A stretch of DNA of 64,000 nucleotides from Flavobacteriales bacterium (lineage in GTDB: Bacteria > Bacteroidota > Bacteroidia > UBA10329), in contig JACJZP010000003.1 of the NCBI GenBank assembly GCA_020635535.1, positions 1 to 64,000 on the forward strand. The letters run 5' to 3'. Shown piece by piece: positions 53,069 to 59,675 of the stretch; the first letter of the stretch is position 1, and each line of letters begins with the position of its first letter. The position numbers and the translations under genes were made by a program. The notes beneath the pieces were generated by a model, which saw nothing but the letters and a program-made list of their open reading frames with translations, had not been told where the DNA came from and made no database searches.

Positions 53069-53100
53069 TTGTTGTTGCCATTGATAAAATACTATCTTTG
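53069..53100 (+). promoter_or_regulatory. Promoter of rpsU (TTGTTG...TATCTTTG)
   Basis: TATCTTTG at 53093-53100 is a full match to TAnnTTTG, with TTG at 53072-53074 spaced by 18 bases. Transcription would start near 53106, giving a leader of about 28 bases that holds the Shine-Dalgarno sequence. Confidence 0.75.
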
Positions 53101-53115
53101 CGCCCCATTTCGAAC

Positions 53116-53125
53116 AAAAGGAGGT
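53116..53125 (+). promoter_or_regulatory. Strong Shine-Dalgarno sequence of rpsU (AAAAGGAGGT)
   Basis: AAAAGGAGGT is complementary to the 16S rRNA 3' end, with nine bases between GGAGG and the rpsU ATG, the ideal spacing. Genes in this window otherwise show A-rich leaders without such a motif (for example rplL, rplK, tuf). In Bacteroidota the anti-Shine-Dalgarno is covered in ribosomes containing bS21, so this site is expected to be read mainly by ribosomes lacking bS21. Confidence 0.85.
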
Positions 53126-53133
53126 ATAGAGAT

Positions 53134-53328
53134 ATGTTGATCATTCCAGTTAAAGAAGGCGAAAGCATTGAAAGAAGTCTGAAAAAATTCAAGCGTAAGT
53201 TTGAAAAGACAGGTACATTGCGTGAACTGCGAAACAGAAAGCAGTACGAAAAACCTTCAGTTACTCGCAGAAAGCAGATCAAGAAGGCAGCATACGTTCT
53301 ACAGAAATTCTCTGTAGAGGCGGAATAG
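53134..53328 (+). CDS. rpsU: Small ribosomal subunit protein bS21
   Basis: The 64-residue protein (MLIIPVKEGESIERSLKKF...) is rich in Lys and Arg and has the bS21 core SLKKFKRKFEKTG and RNRKQYEKPSVTRRKQIKKA. It binds near the 3' end of 16S rRNA on the small-subunit platform. The ATG at 53134 is set by the Shine-Dalgarno sequence nine bases upstream; an in-frame ATG at 53098 lies at the promoter and is rejected. A terminator follows 26 bases after the stop, then xerC and hpf. The family is known to be autogenously controlled in Bacteroidia. Confidence 0.95.
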   Translation: MLIIPVKEGESIERSLKKFKRKFEKTGTLRELRNRKQYEKPSVTRRKQIKKAAYVLQKFSVEAE

Positions 53329-53354
53329 TAACCTTCCCCAAAAACAAATAGTAT

Positions 53355-53390
53355 AAATTCCAGTTAGTAATCAACTAACTGGAATTTTTT
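53355..53390 (+). terminator. Rho-independent terminator between rpsU and xerC
   Basis: A 14-bp perfect stem (AAATTCCAGTTAGT/ACTAACTGGAATTT) with a 5-base loop is followed by TTTT. It ends one base before the xerC ATG at 53392. Confidence 0.88.
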
Positions 53391-53391
53391 T

Positions 53392-54288
53392 ATGGAGAAG
53401 GTTGTAGCGGGGTTTTTATCTTACATCAGCAAGGAGAAGCGCTTTTCCAAGCACACGGTTACGGCCTATTCAAAAGACCTTCAGCAATTTCTGCATCACT
53501 TAAAGGACAACCTTGAGGTTCCTAAGCTTGATGCGGTTGACCACCATGACATACGTTCTTGGATCATTTCAATTCTTGAGGACGAAAAGCTTCAGGCGCG
53601 TTCTGTAAATCGGAAGATCTCCTGCCTACGGTCTTTTTATAAGTACTTAGTTCGGAATGATCTGGTGGTCAGAAATCCCATGGAGCGGATCACCTCGCTG
53701 AAAACAAACAAGAAACTCCCGCTTTTTCTGGAGCAGAAGCAAATGGAGAATTTGCTGGACAGAATGGAATTCGGAGAAGACTTTTCCGGAATTCGGGATA
53801 AGCTCATTATCGAGTTGCTTTATTGCACAGGAATGAGACGGGCAGAACTCATTGGTCTCCTCTCTTCAAATGTTAACAAATTCAAAAAAGAGCTAAAGGT
53901 GCTCGGTAAGCGAAATAAGGAACGCATCATCCCGTTATCAGACGCCATGATGGCTCTGATTGAGGAATACCAGCAACTCCGAAACTCGACCTTTTCGAGT
54001 TCAAATCCATGTGAATTTCTCCTGCTCAATGATAGCGGAGATCAAATGACAGATGGATTTGTTTATAGAAAAGTGAATAGGTACCTTCGGTTAGTAACGA
54101 CAATTGAGAAGAAGAGTCCTCACATTTTGCGACATACATTTGCTACTCATATGCTCAATAACGGTGCAGATCTCAATGCCATCAAAGAACTGTTGGGTCA
54201 CTCCAATCTTTCGGCCACGCAGGTTTACACACATAATTCAATTGATAAGTTAACACAGATTTATAAACAAGCCCATCCAAGGGCATAA
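53392..54288 (+). CDS. xerC: Tyrosine recombinase XerC/XerD family
   Basis: The 298-residue protein has a SAM-like N-terminal core-binding domain (FLSYISKEKRFSKHTVTAYS) and a catalytic domain with all tyrosine-recombinase residues visible: Arg149 in YCTGMRRAELIGL, Lys173 in LGKRNKER, His244 and Arg247 in PHILRHTFATHML, His270 in LLGHSNLS and Tyr279 in TQVYTH. Length and position fit the chromosomal dimer-resolving enzyme rather than a phage or transposon integrase. It follows the rpsU terminator directly, so expression would need read-through or an internal promoter. hpf follows after 11 bases. XerC versus XerD cannot be separated by eye. Confidence 0.9.
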   Translation: MEKVVAGFLSYISKEKRFSKHTVTAYSKDLQQFLHHLKDNLEVPKLDAVDHHDIRSWIISILEDEKLQARSVNRKISCLRSFYKYLVRNDLVVRNPMERITSLKTNKKLPLFLEQKQMENLLDRMEFGEDFSGIRDKLIIELLYCTGMRRAELIGLLSSNVNKFKKELKVLGKRNKERIIPLSDAMMALIEEYQQLRNSTFSSSNPCEFLLLNDSGDQMTDGFVYRKVNRYLRLVTTIEKKSPHILRHTFATHMLNNGADLNAIKELLGHSNLSATQVYTHNSIDKLTQIYKQAHPRA

Positions 54289-54299
54289 AGAAGAATGTC

Positions 54300-54596
54300 A
54301 TGAGAGTTAAAATTCAATCCATCCATTTTGATGCGGACAAGAAGCTTTTGAATTTCGTTGAGAACAAAGTGGGAAAGCTGAATACGTTCAGTAACAATAT
54401 CATTGATAGTGAGGTCTATCTCAGGTTGGATAAGAGCAGTACACATGAGAATAAGATTGCAGAGATCAAGCTGTTTGTACCAGGCAATGATCTTTTTGCC
54501 AAGCGCCAGTGCAAGTCGTTTGAAGAGGCTACTGATCTGGCTGTAGAGGCTCTCAGAAGACAATTGAAAAAGCAGAAGGAGAAGACCATGCCATAA
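54300..54596 (+). CDS. hpf: Ribosome hibernation-promoting factor, short form (HPF/YfiA)
   Basis: The 98-residue protein has the HPF/RaiA fold pattern: VKIQSIHFDADKKLLNFVEN, VYLRLDKSS, EIKLFVPGNDLFAKRQCKSF, and EEATDLAVEALRRQLKKQKEK. It binds the small-subunit decoding region and silences ribosomes in stationary phase. It lacks the C-terminal dimerisation domain of long HPF. Its place between rpsU-xerC and the tRNA-tuf block groups translation-control genes. A strong terminator follows. Confidence 0.92.
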   Translation: MRVKIQSIHFDADKKLLNFVENKVGKLNTFSNNIIDSEVYLRLDKSSTHENKIAEIKLFVPGNDLFAKRQCKSFEEATDLAVEALRRQLKKQKEKTMP

Positions 54597-54627
54597 TCAT
54601 GGATAAGTGGTTTACAGGCCACTGTTG

Positions 54628-54668
54628 AAAAAATCCGACACGTATTTATTTCGTGTCGGATTTTTTTT
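54628..54668 (+). terminator. Rho-independent terminator after hpf
   Basis: A perfect stem AAAAAATCCGACACG/CGTGTCGGATTTTTT with a 9-base loop ends in eight T residues. It closes the rpsU-xerC-hpf unit. Confidence 0.93.
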
Positions 54669-54697
54669 GTTCCACCAAAGAGAAAGTATTACATTTG
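54666..54697 (+). promoter_or_regulatory. Promoter of the tRNA-tuf block (TTTG...TACATTTG)
   Basis: TTTG at 54666-54669, at the end of the preceding terminator, and TACATTTG at 54690-54697 are spaced by 20 bases. The first tRNA begins at 54771. Confidence 0.7.
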
Positions 54698-54770
54698 CAG
54701 TCCTTTTTCGAGGGGGTTCTTGGTGGTAAAAACGCTGAAACCCGCGCGGATAAAGGAAAAGAGGCCAAAA

Positions 54771-54844
54771 GCCGGTGTAGCTCAGCTGGCCAGAGCAGCT
54801 GATTTGTAATCAGCTGGTCGGGGGTTCGAATCCCTCCACCGGCT
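54771..54844 (+). tRNA. tRNA-Thr (anticodon TGT)
   Basis: The acceptor stem GCCGGTG/CACCGGC pairs fully, the anticodon loop is TTTGTAA, and the T arm reads GGGGGTTCGAATCCCTC. The discriminator base is T, and CCA is not encoded. It is first in a cluster of four tRNAs upstream of tuf. Confidence 0.95.
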
Positions 54845-54865
54845 CGTTCTTTGAATAATTAGGCT

Positions 54866-54948
54866 GGGGAGATACTCAAGCGGCCAACGAGGACAGACTG
54901 TAAATCTGTTGGTTTATACCTTCGAAGGTTCGAATCCTTCTCTCCCCA
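54866..54948 (+). tRNA. tRNA-Tyr (anticodon GTA)
   Basis: The acceptor stem is GGGGAGA/TCTCCCC, the anticodon loop is CTGTAAA, and there is a long variable arm, as expected for a class II tRNA. The discriminator base A at 54948 is followed by CCA in the DNA, which may be chance because the neighbouring tRNAs do not encode CCA. Confidence 0.95.
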
Positions 54949-54962
54949 CCAGAAAGAAAAAA

Positions 54963-55035
54963 GCGGGAGTAGCTCAGTTGGTAGAGCATTAGCCTTCCAA
55001 GCTAAGGGTCGCGAGTTCGAATCTCGTCTCCCGCT
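54963..55035 (+). tRNA. tRNA-Gly (anticodon TCC)
   Basis: The acceptor stem is GCGGGAG/CTCCCGC, the anticodon loop is CTTCCAA, and the T arm reads GCGAGTTCGAATCTCGT. The discriminator base is T and CCA is not encoded. Confidence 0.95.
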
Positions 55036-55074
55036 CATTTTCAAAAAAAACCCCGAAGCTGTGGGTGTGTGAAA

Positions 55075-55146
55075 GCCGATGTAGCTCAGGGGTAGAGCGC
55101 TTCCTTGGTAAGGAAGAGGTCACGGGTTCAATTCCCGTCATTGGCT
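55075..55146 (+). tRNA. tRNA-Thr (anticodon GGT)
   Basis: The acceptor stem GCCGATG/CATTGGC pairs with one G-T wobble, the anticodon loop is TTGGTAA, and the T arm reads ACGGGTTCAATTCCCGT. It is the second threonine tRNA of the cluster and lies 82 bases before tuf. Confidence 0.95.
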
Positions 55147-55228
55147 CTGAAAGTTGGAAGTGGAGAGTGAGCGTTGAAATTGTAAGTAATCAGTAATCTA
55201 ATATAAATAACCAAATTAATCTTTAACC

Positions 55229-56416
55229 ATGGCCAAAGAAACCTTTGATCGTTCTAAGCCGCATGTTAACATTGGTACTATCGGCCACGTTGACCACGGT
55301 AAAACAACCTTGACAGCTGCCATCACCAAAGTATTGGCTGATGCCGGTCTGTCTGAGGCAAGAAGTTTTGATTCTATTGATAACGCTCCTGAAGAAAAAG
55401 AGCGTGGTATCACGATCAATACTTCACACGTAGAGTATTCTACTGCAAATCGTCACTACGCTCACGTTGACTGTCCGGGTCACGCTGACTACGTAAAGAA
55501 CATGGTTACTGGTGCTGCCCAGATGGACGGTGCCATCCTTGTTTGTGCCGCTACTGATGGTCCAATGCCACAAACACGTGAGCACATCCTTCTTGCCCGT
55601 CAGGTAAACGTGCCTCGCATCGTTGTTTTCTTGAACAAGTGCGACATGGTGGATGATGAGGAGCTTTTGGAGCTCGTAGATATGGAAGTGCGTGAACTTC
55701 TTTCTTTCTATGAGTATGATGGAGATAACACTCCTGTTATCCAAGGTTCAGCCCTTGGTGCACTGAACGGTGAGCAGAAGTGGGTTGATACTGTATTGGC
55801 CTTGATGGAGGCTGTTGACAACTGGATCGAGATTCCACCAAGAGAAGTTGACAAGCCATTCCTTATGCCGGTTGAGGATGTGTTCTCAATCACTGGTCGT
55901 GGTACTGTTGCTACTGGAAGAATTGAAACTGGAGTTATTAACACTGGTGATCCTGTAGAGATTCTTGGAATGGGTGAGGAGAAAATGACTTCTACCATTA
56001 CAGGTGTTGAGATGTTCCGTAAGATTCTTGATAGAGGTGAGGCTGGCGACAACGTTGGTCTTCTATTGAGAGGTATCGAGAAAACTGACATCAAGCGTGG
56101 TATGGTTATCGCGAAGCCAGGGTCAATCACTCCACACACAGATTTCAAAGCTGAGATCTATGTTCTTAAGAAAGAAGAAGGTGGACGTCACACTCCATTC
56201 CACAACAAGTATCGTCCTCAGTTCTACATCAGAACAACAGATGTTACTGGTGAGATCTTCCTTCCAGAAGGACAGGAAATGGTAATGCCTGGTGATAACT
56301 TGACAATTACTGTAAAGTTGATTGTTCCTGTAGCGATGAATGTCGGTCTACGTTTCGCTATCCGTGAAGGTGGTAGAACTGTAGGTGCAGGACAGATCAC
56401 TGAGATCATCAAGTAA
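55229..56416 (+). CDS. tuf: Elongation factor Tu
   Basis: The 395-residue protein has the GTPase motifs GHVDHGKTTLTAAI, the switch region EEKERGITINTSHVEY, DCPGHADYVKNM and NKCDM, followed by beta-barrel domains 2 and 3 (GRGTVATGRIETG; ending GRTVGAGQITEIIK). It delivers aminoacyl-tRNA to the ribosome. It sits after four tRNAs and before tRNA-Trp-secE-nusG, the classic order. The leader AATTAATCTTTAACC lacks a Shine-Dalgarno sequence. Confidence 0.98.
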   Translation: MAKETFDRSKPHVNIGTIGHVDHGKTTLTAAITKVLADAGLSEARSFDSIDNAPEEKERGITINTSHVEYSTANRHYAHVDCPGHADYVKNMVTGAAQMDGAILVCAATDGPMPQTREHILLARQVNVPRIVVFLNKCDMVDDEELLELVDMEVRELLSFYEYDGDNTPVIQGSALGALNGEQKWVDTVLALMEAVDNWIEIPPREVDKPFLMPVEDVFSITGRGTVATGRIETGVINTGDPVEILGMGEEKMTSTITGVEMFRKILDRGEAGDNVGLLLRGIEKTDIKRGMVIAKPGSITPHTDFKAEIYVLKKEEGGRHTPFHNKYRPQFYIRTTDVTGEIFLPEGQEMVMPGDNLTITVKLIVPVAMNVGLRFAIREGGRTVGAGQITEIIK

Positions 56417-56437
56417 TAAAAACAATAAATGATGGTG

Positions 56438-56468
56438 AAAAGGTGTCCCGACTTGTCGGGATGCCTTT
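56438..56468 (+). terminator. Hairpin terminator after tuf
   Basis: The stem AAAGGTGTCCCGAC/GTCGGGATGCCTTT pairs throughout if G-U pairs are allowed. It ends with TTT and lies just before tRNA-Trp, so it may be partly read through. Confidence 0.75.
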
Positions 56469-56480
56469 AACCGTCAATAA

Positions 56481-56553
56481 ACGGGTGTAGCTCAGTTGGT
56501 AGAGCACTGGTCTCCAAAACCAGGTGTCGGGAGTTCGAGTCTCTCCTCCCGTG
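56481..56553 (+). tRNA. tRNA-Trp (anticodon CCA)
   Basis: The anticodon loop is CTCCAAA on the stem CTGGT/ACCAG, and the T arm reads GGGAGTTCGAGTCTCTC. The acceptor stem ACGGGTG/CTCCCGT has one T-T mismatch at its sixth pair. The discriminator base is G. It directly precedes secE, as in many bacteria. Confidence 0.93.
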
Positions 56554-56569
56554 CAAGGAAAAGAAGATA

Positions 56570-56791
56570 ATGGCAAACATCATCACATATATAGAAGAGT
56601 CATACAACGAGCTGATGACCAAGGTTTCTTGGCCGTCTTGGGAGGAGTTGCAGAACAGTACTCGTATCGTTGCGGTTGCATCGGTAATGATTGCACTCTT
56701 GATCTTCGTTATGGATTTCCTTTTCGGAATAAACGGTGGTGAGAGCACGGTTTGGAAAGGGGTTTTAGGGTTCTTCTATGAGCTATTCTGA
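56570..56791 (+). CDS. secE: Preprotein translocase subunit SecE
   Basis: The 73-residue protein has the SecE pattern: an amphipathic helix ESYNELMTKVSWPSWEELQN followed by one membrane helix (about 31-52, VAVASVMIALLIFVMDFLF). It clamps the two halves of SecY in the inner membrane. It is 16 bases after tRNA-Trp and just before nusG. Confidence 0.95.
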   Translation: MANIITYIEESYNELMTKVSWPSWEELQNSTRIVAVASVMIALLIFVMDFLFGINGGESTVWKGVLGFFYELF

Positions 56792-56813
56792 TACAACAGA
56801 AGTTAAGACAAGG

Positions 56814-57362
56814 ATGAGCGAGAGCAGTAAAAAGTGGTACGTGGTACGCGCCATAAGCGGCCAAGAGAGCAAGGTTAAGGATTACATTGAGGCAGAGATT
56901 TCTCATGCTAAGTTGTCTGATCACGTTGCGCAAGTGCTTATTCCTAAAGAGAAGGTTTTTCAGATCAGAAACGGAAAGAAGGTGAGCAAGGAAAGAAGTT
57001 TCTTTCCGGGGTACATTCTAATTGAAGCCGACCTTATTGGTGAGGTTCCTCACGTGATCAAGAATATCACAGGAGTTATCGGTTTCTTGGGTGAGACCAA
57101 GGGTGGAAATCCAGTTCCATTGCGTCAGTCAGAGGTTAACCGAATACTTGGTAAGGTGGATGAGCTTGCTGAAAGCGATGAGGAAATGAACATTCCTTTC
57201 ATCATTGGCGAGTCTGTTAAAGTTATCGATGGTCCATTCAATAGTTTCAGTGGCATCATCGAAGAGATCAATGAAGAGAAGAAAAAACTCAAAGTAATGG
57301 TGAAGATCTTCGGAAGAAAGACACCATTGGAGTTGAGTTACATGCAAGTAGAGAAAGAATAA
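56814..57362 (+). CDS. nusG: Transcription termination/antitermination protein NusG
   Basis: From the ATG at 56814 the protein is 182 residues: an NGN domain (KKWYVVRAISGQESKVKDYI; RSFFPGYILIEADL; GVIGFLGETKGGNPVPL) and a C-terminal KOW domain (GESVKVIDGPFNSFSGIIEE). It binds RNA polymerase and links it to Rho or the ribosome. An in-frame ATG at 56778 would overlap secE by 14 bases and add 12 non-conserved residues, so the later ATG is preferred, though not certain. Confidence 0.94.
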   Translation: MSESSKKWYVVRAISGQESKVKDYIEAEISHAKLSDHVAQVLIPKEKVFQIRNGKKVSKERSFFPGYILIEADLIGEVPHVIKNITGVIGFLGETKGGNPVPLRQSEVNRILGKVDELAESDEEMNIPFIIGESVKVIDGPFNSFSGIIEEINEEKKKLKVMVKIFGRKTPLELSYMQVEKE

Positions 57363-57450
57363 TTAAAGTTGGATATCACAGCGCTTTGATTTTGAATGCT
57401 TCCCCCAGCGCTGTCTATCATATAAATAGTTCAAACAACAAAAGTTAAAC

Positions 57451-57894
57451 ATGGCAAAAGAGATAAGCGCATTGATCAAGCTCCAGATAAAGGGCGGTGC
57501 GGCTAATCCTTCTCCGCCTGTAGGACCTGCATTGGGTGCTAAGGGAGTCAACATTATGGACTTCTGTAAGCAGTTCAACGCTCGTACGCAGGATTCTCCG
57601 GGAAAGGTTTTGCCGGTGGTGATCACGGTTTTCGCGGACAAGTCGTTCGAGTTCGTGGTCAAGAAGCCCCCTGTAGCTGTCTCAATCAAAGAGGCGATCA
57701 AGCTCAAATCAGGTTCTGCTGAGCCTAACCGTGCGAAAGTCGGTAAGATCACAGTAGACCAGATTAGAGCTATCGCTGAAGAAAAAATGCCTGACATGAA
57801 CTGTTTTACTGTTGAATCTGCCATGCATATGGTTGCCGGTACGGCACGTAGCATGGGAGTGACTGTTAGTGGTAACCTTCCAGAAAAAGTTTAA
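57451..57894 (+). CDS. rplK: Large ribosomal subunit protein uL11
   Basis: The 147-residue protein has KLQIKGGAANPSPPVGPALG and ends with the RNA-binding domain (MPDMNCFTVESAMHMVAGTA; RSMGVTVSG). It binds 23S rRNA at the GTPase-associated centre with the L10-L12 stalk. rplA follows after 3 bases. Confidence 0.97.
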   Translation: MAKEISALIKLQIKGGAANPSPPVGPALGAKGVNIMDFCKQFNARTQDSPGKVLPVVITVFADKSFEFVVKKPPVAVSIKEAIKLKSGSAEPNRAKVGKITVDQIRAIAEEKMPDMNCFTVESAMHMVAGTARSMGVTVSGNLPEKV

Positions 57895-57897
57895 GAA

Positions 57898-58587
57898 ATG
57901 GCACTTACTAAGAATAGAAAGAAAGCCCTTGAGCTAGTGGAAGCAGATCGCACCTACTCACTCAAAGATGCGGCAGGGCTTCTGAAACAGATGCCGGCTA
58001 CCAAGTTTGATGCTTCGGTCGATATAGCTGTAAGGCTCGGTGTTGACCCAAGAAAAGCGAACCAGATGGTACGCGGTGTTTGTAGCCTTCCGCATGGTAC
58101 AGGTAAATCGGTAAGAGTTCTTGCGCTTTGTACTCCAGACAAGGAGGAAGAAGCAAAGGCAGCCGGTGCTGACTTCGTTGGACTTGACGAATATCTCGAC
58201 AAGATCAAAGGGGGATGGACCGATGTAGATGTTATAGTAACCATGCCAACGGTTATGGCCAAGCTGGGTCCGTTGGGTAGAGTATTGGGTCCACGTGGCC
58301 TTATGCCAAACCCAAAGGCGGGAACAGTTACCATGGACATTGGCAAGGCGGTTTCAGATGTGAAAGCCGGTAAGATCGACTTCAAGGTTGATAAGTATGG
58401 AATCGTGCACGCGGCAGTGGGCAAAGTGTCTTTTTCGGAAGATAAGATTGTTGACAATGCCAACGAGCTGATCCAAACACTCATCAAACTGAAGCCATCA
58501 GCGGCCAAAGGAACCTACATTAAGAGTATCGCTCTTTCGGGTACAATGACCCCGAGCGTTAAAGTGGATGTTAAATCAGTTAGTTAA
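57898..58587 (+). CDS. rplA: Large ribosomal subunit protein uL1
   Basis: The 229-residue protein contains the uL1 signatures FDASVDIAVRLGVDPRKANQ, LGPRGLMPNPKAGTVT and GKIDFKVDKYGIVHAAVGKV. It forms the mobile stalk near the exit site and, in other bacteria, represses its own operon by binding the rplK-rplA message; no matching leader structure was sought here in detail. Confidence 0.97.
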   Translation: MALTKNRKKALELVEADRTYSLKDAAGLLKQMPATKFDASVDIAVRLGVDPRKANQMVRGVCSLPHGTGKSVRVLALCTPDKEEEAKAAGADFVGLDEYLDKIKGGWTDVDVIVTMPTVMAKLGPLGRVLGPRGLMPNPKAGTVTMDIGKAVSDVKAGKIDFKVDKYGIVHAAVGKVSFSEDKIVDNANELIQTLIKLKPSAAKGTYIKSIALSGTMTPSVKVDVKSVS

Positions 58588-58603
58588 ACGGTAAGCAAAA
58601 GAC

Positions 58604-59125
58604 ATGACCAAAGAAGAGAAAAATCAAGCAATTGATGCTCTGGTTGCCGATCTGGAAAGCAAGCCGAATTTCTATTTGGCAGACATCTCAAATCTCAACG
58701 CAGAGGATACTTACAAGCTCCGCTCAGCGGCATTCAAGCGTTCAATAGGAATTAAAGTTGTTAAGAACACACTCCTTAAAAAGGCCATGGAAAAGGCTAC
58801 AGGAGAGTACGATGGACTTTATGAAGCATTGAAAGGCAACACTTCTATCATGTTCTCTGAAACAGGCAATGCTCCGGCAAAGCTTATCAAGGAGTTCAGA
58901 AAGAAGAGTGACCGCCCTTTACTTAAAGGAGCTTGGGTAGGTGAAAGCATCTATCTGGGTGATTCAAGTCTTTCTGCACTTGAAGAAATCAAGTCGAAAG
59001 AAGAAGTTATTGGAGATATCATTGGACTTCTGCAGTCTCCTGCGAAGAACGTTATCTCTGCTCTTCAGACACCTGGAAGAAACATTGCTGGTATACTACA
59101 GACACTTGCCGAGAAGGGCGAATGA
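58604..59125 (+). CDS. rplJ: Large ribosomal subunit protein uL10
   Basis: The 173-residue protein begins MTKEEKNQAIDALVADLESK and has YLADISNLNAEDTYKLRSAAF and KVVKNTLLKKAMEKA. The C-terminal helix binds L7/L12 dimers to form the stalk base. It lies 16 bases after rplA and 57 before rplL. Confidence 0.95.
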   Translation: MTKEEKNQAIDALVADLESKPNFYLADISNLNAEDTYKLRSAAFKRSIGIKVVKNTLLKKAMEKATGEYDGLYEALKGNTSIMFSETGNAPAKLIKEFRKKSDRPLLKGAWVGESIYLGDSSLSALEEIKSKEEVIGDIIGLLQSPAKNVISALQTPGRNIAGILQTLAEKGE

Positions 59126-59182
59126 TCCTAATCGGTTATCGATCAATTAATCAAAGTCAAACACGAATAACAATTAAATAAA

Positions 59183-59563
59183 ATGGCAGATCTTAAAGAA
59201 TTCGCAGAACAGCTCGTTAGCCTTTCTGTAAAGGAAGTTAACGAACTAGCTCAGATACTTAAGGACGAGTACGGAATTGAGCCTGCTGCAGCAGCAGTAG
59301 CTGTTGCTGGCCCAGCGGCCGGTGGTGGTGATGCTGGCGCTGCAGAGGAAAAATCTGAATTCGATGTGATCCTTACTTCAGCTGGAGCTTCTAAGCTTGC
59401 AGTAGTTAAGTTGGTAAAAGAGCTTACAGGTCTTGGTCTTAAAGAGGCTAAAGAACTTGTAGATGGTGCTCCAAAGCCACTTAAGGAAGGAGTATCTAAG
59501 GAAGAAGCAGAAGCTCTTAAATCTCAACTTACTGAGGCAGGAGCCGAAGTTGAGCTTAAGTAA
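59183..59563 (+). CDS. rplL: Large ribosomal subunit protein bL12 (L7/L12)
   Basis: The 126-residue protein has the N-terminal dimerisation helices (FAEQLVSLSVKEVNELAQIL), an Ala/Gly-rich hinge (about 36-55), and the factor-binding domain (EFDVILTSAGASKLAVVKLV; LGLKEAKELVDGAPKPLKEG). It recruits translational GTPases. A hairpin follows before rpoB. Confidence 0.97.
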   Translation: MADLKEFAEQLVSLSVKEVNELAQILKDEYGIEPAAAAVAVAGPAAGGGDAGAAEEKSEFDVILTSAGASKLAVVKLVKELTGLGLKEAKELVDGAPKPLKEGVSKEEAEALKSQLTEAGAEVELK

Positions 59564-59591
59564 GCTTTATTCCTAACCTTTTAAGGTTGAG

Positions 59592-59618
59592 GCCAGCCCC
59601 CGATTTCGGGGGACTGGC
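59592..59618 (+). terminator. Hairpin between rplL and rpoB (terminator or attenuator)
   Basis: GCCAGCCCCCGA pairs with TCGGGGG-A-CTGGC (one bulged A), 28 bases after the rplL stop. It lacks a T run, so partial termination or RNA processing that lowers rpoBC relative to the ribosomal genes is likelier than full termination. Confidence 0.7.
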
Positions 59619-59675
59619 TTCGGCCTATTACTGTTTACAGTTAATTCTTTTCACAAACCTCTTAAACTCAAGACC

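Noticed and set aside
53392..54288. Integrase marking a genomic island at the tRNA cluster
   Set aside because: The gene sits in the conserved rpsU-xerC-hpf setting. No duplicated tRNA 3' end or phage genes are present.
54774..55050. Short open frames running through the tRNA cluster
   Set aside because: They overlap four well-formed tRNAs on both strands and carry no family resemblance.
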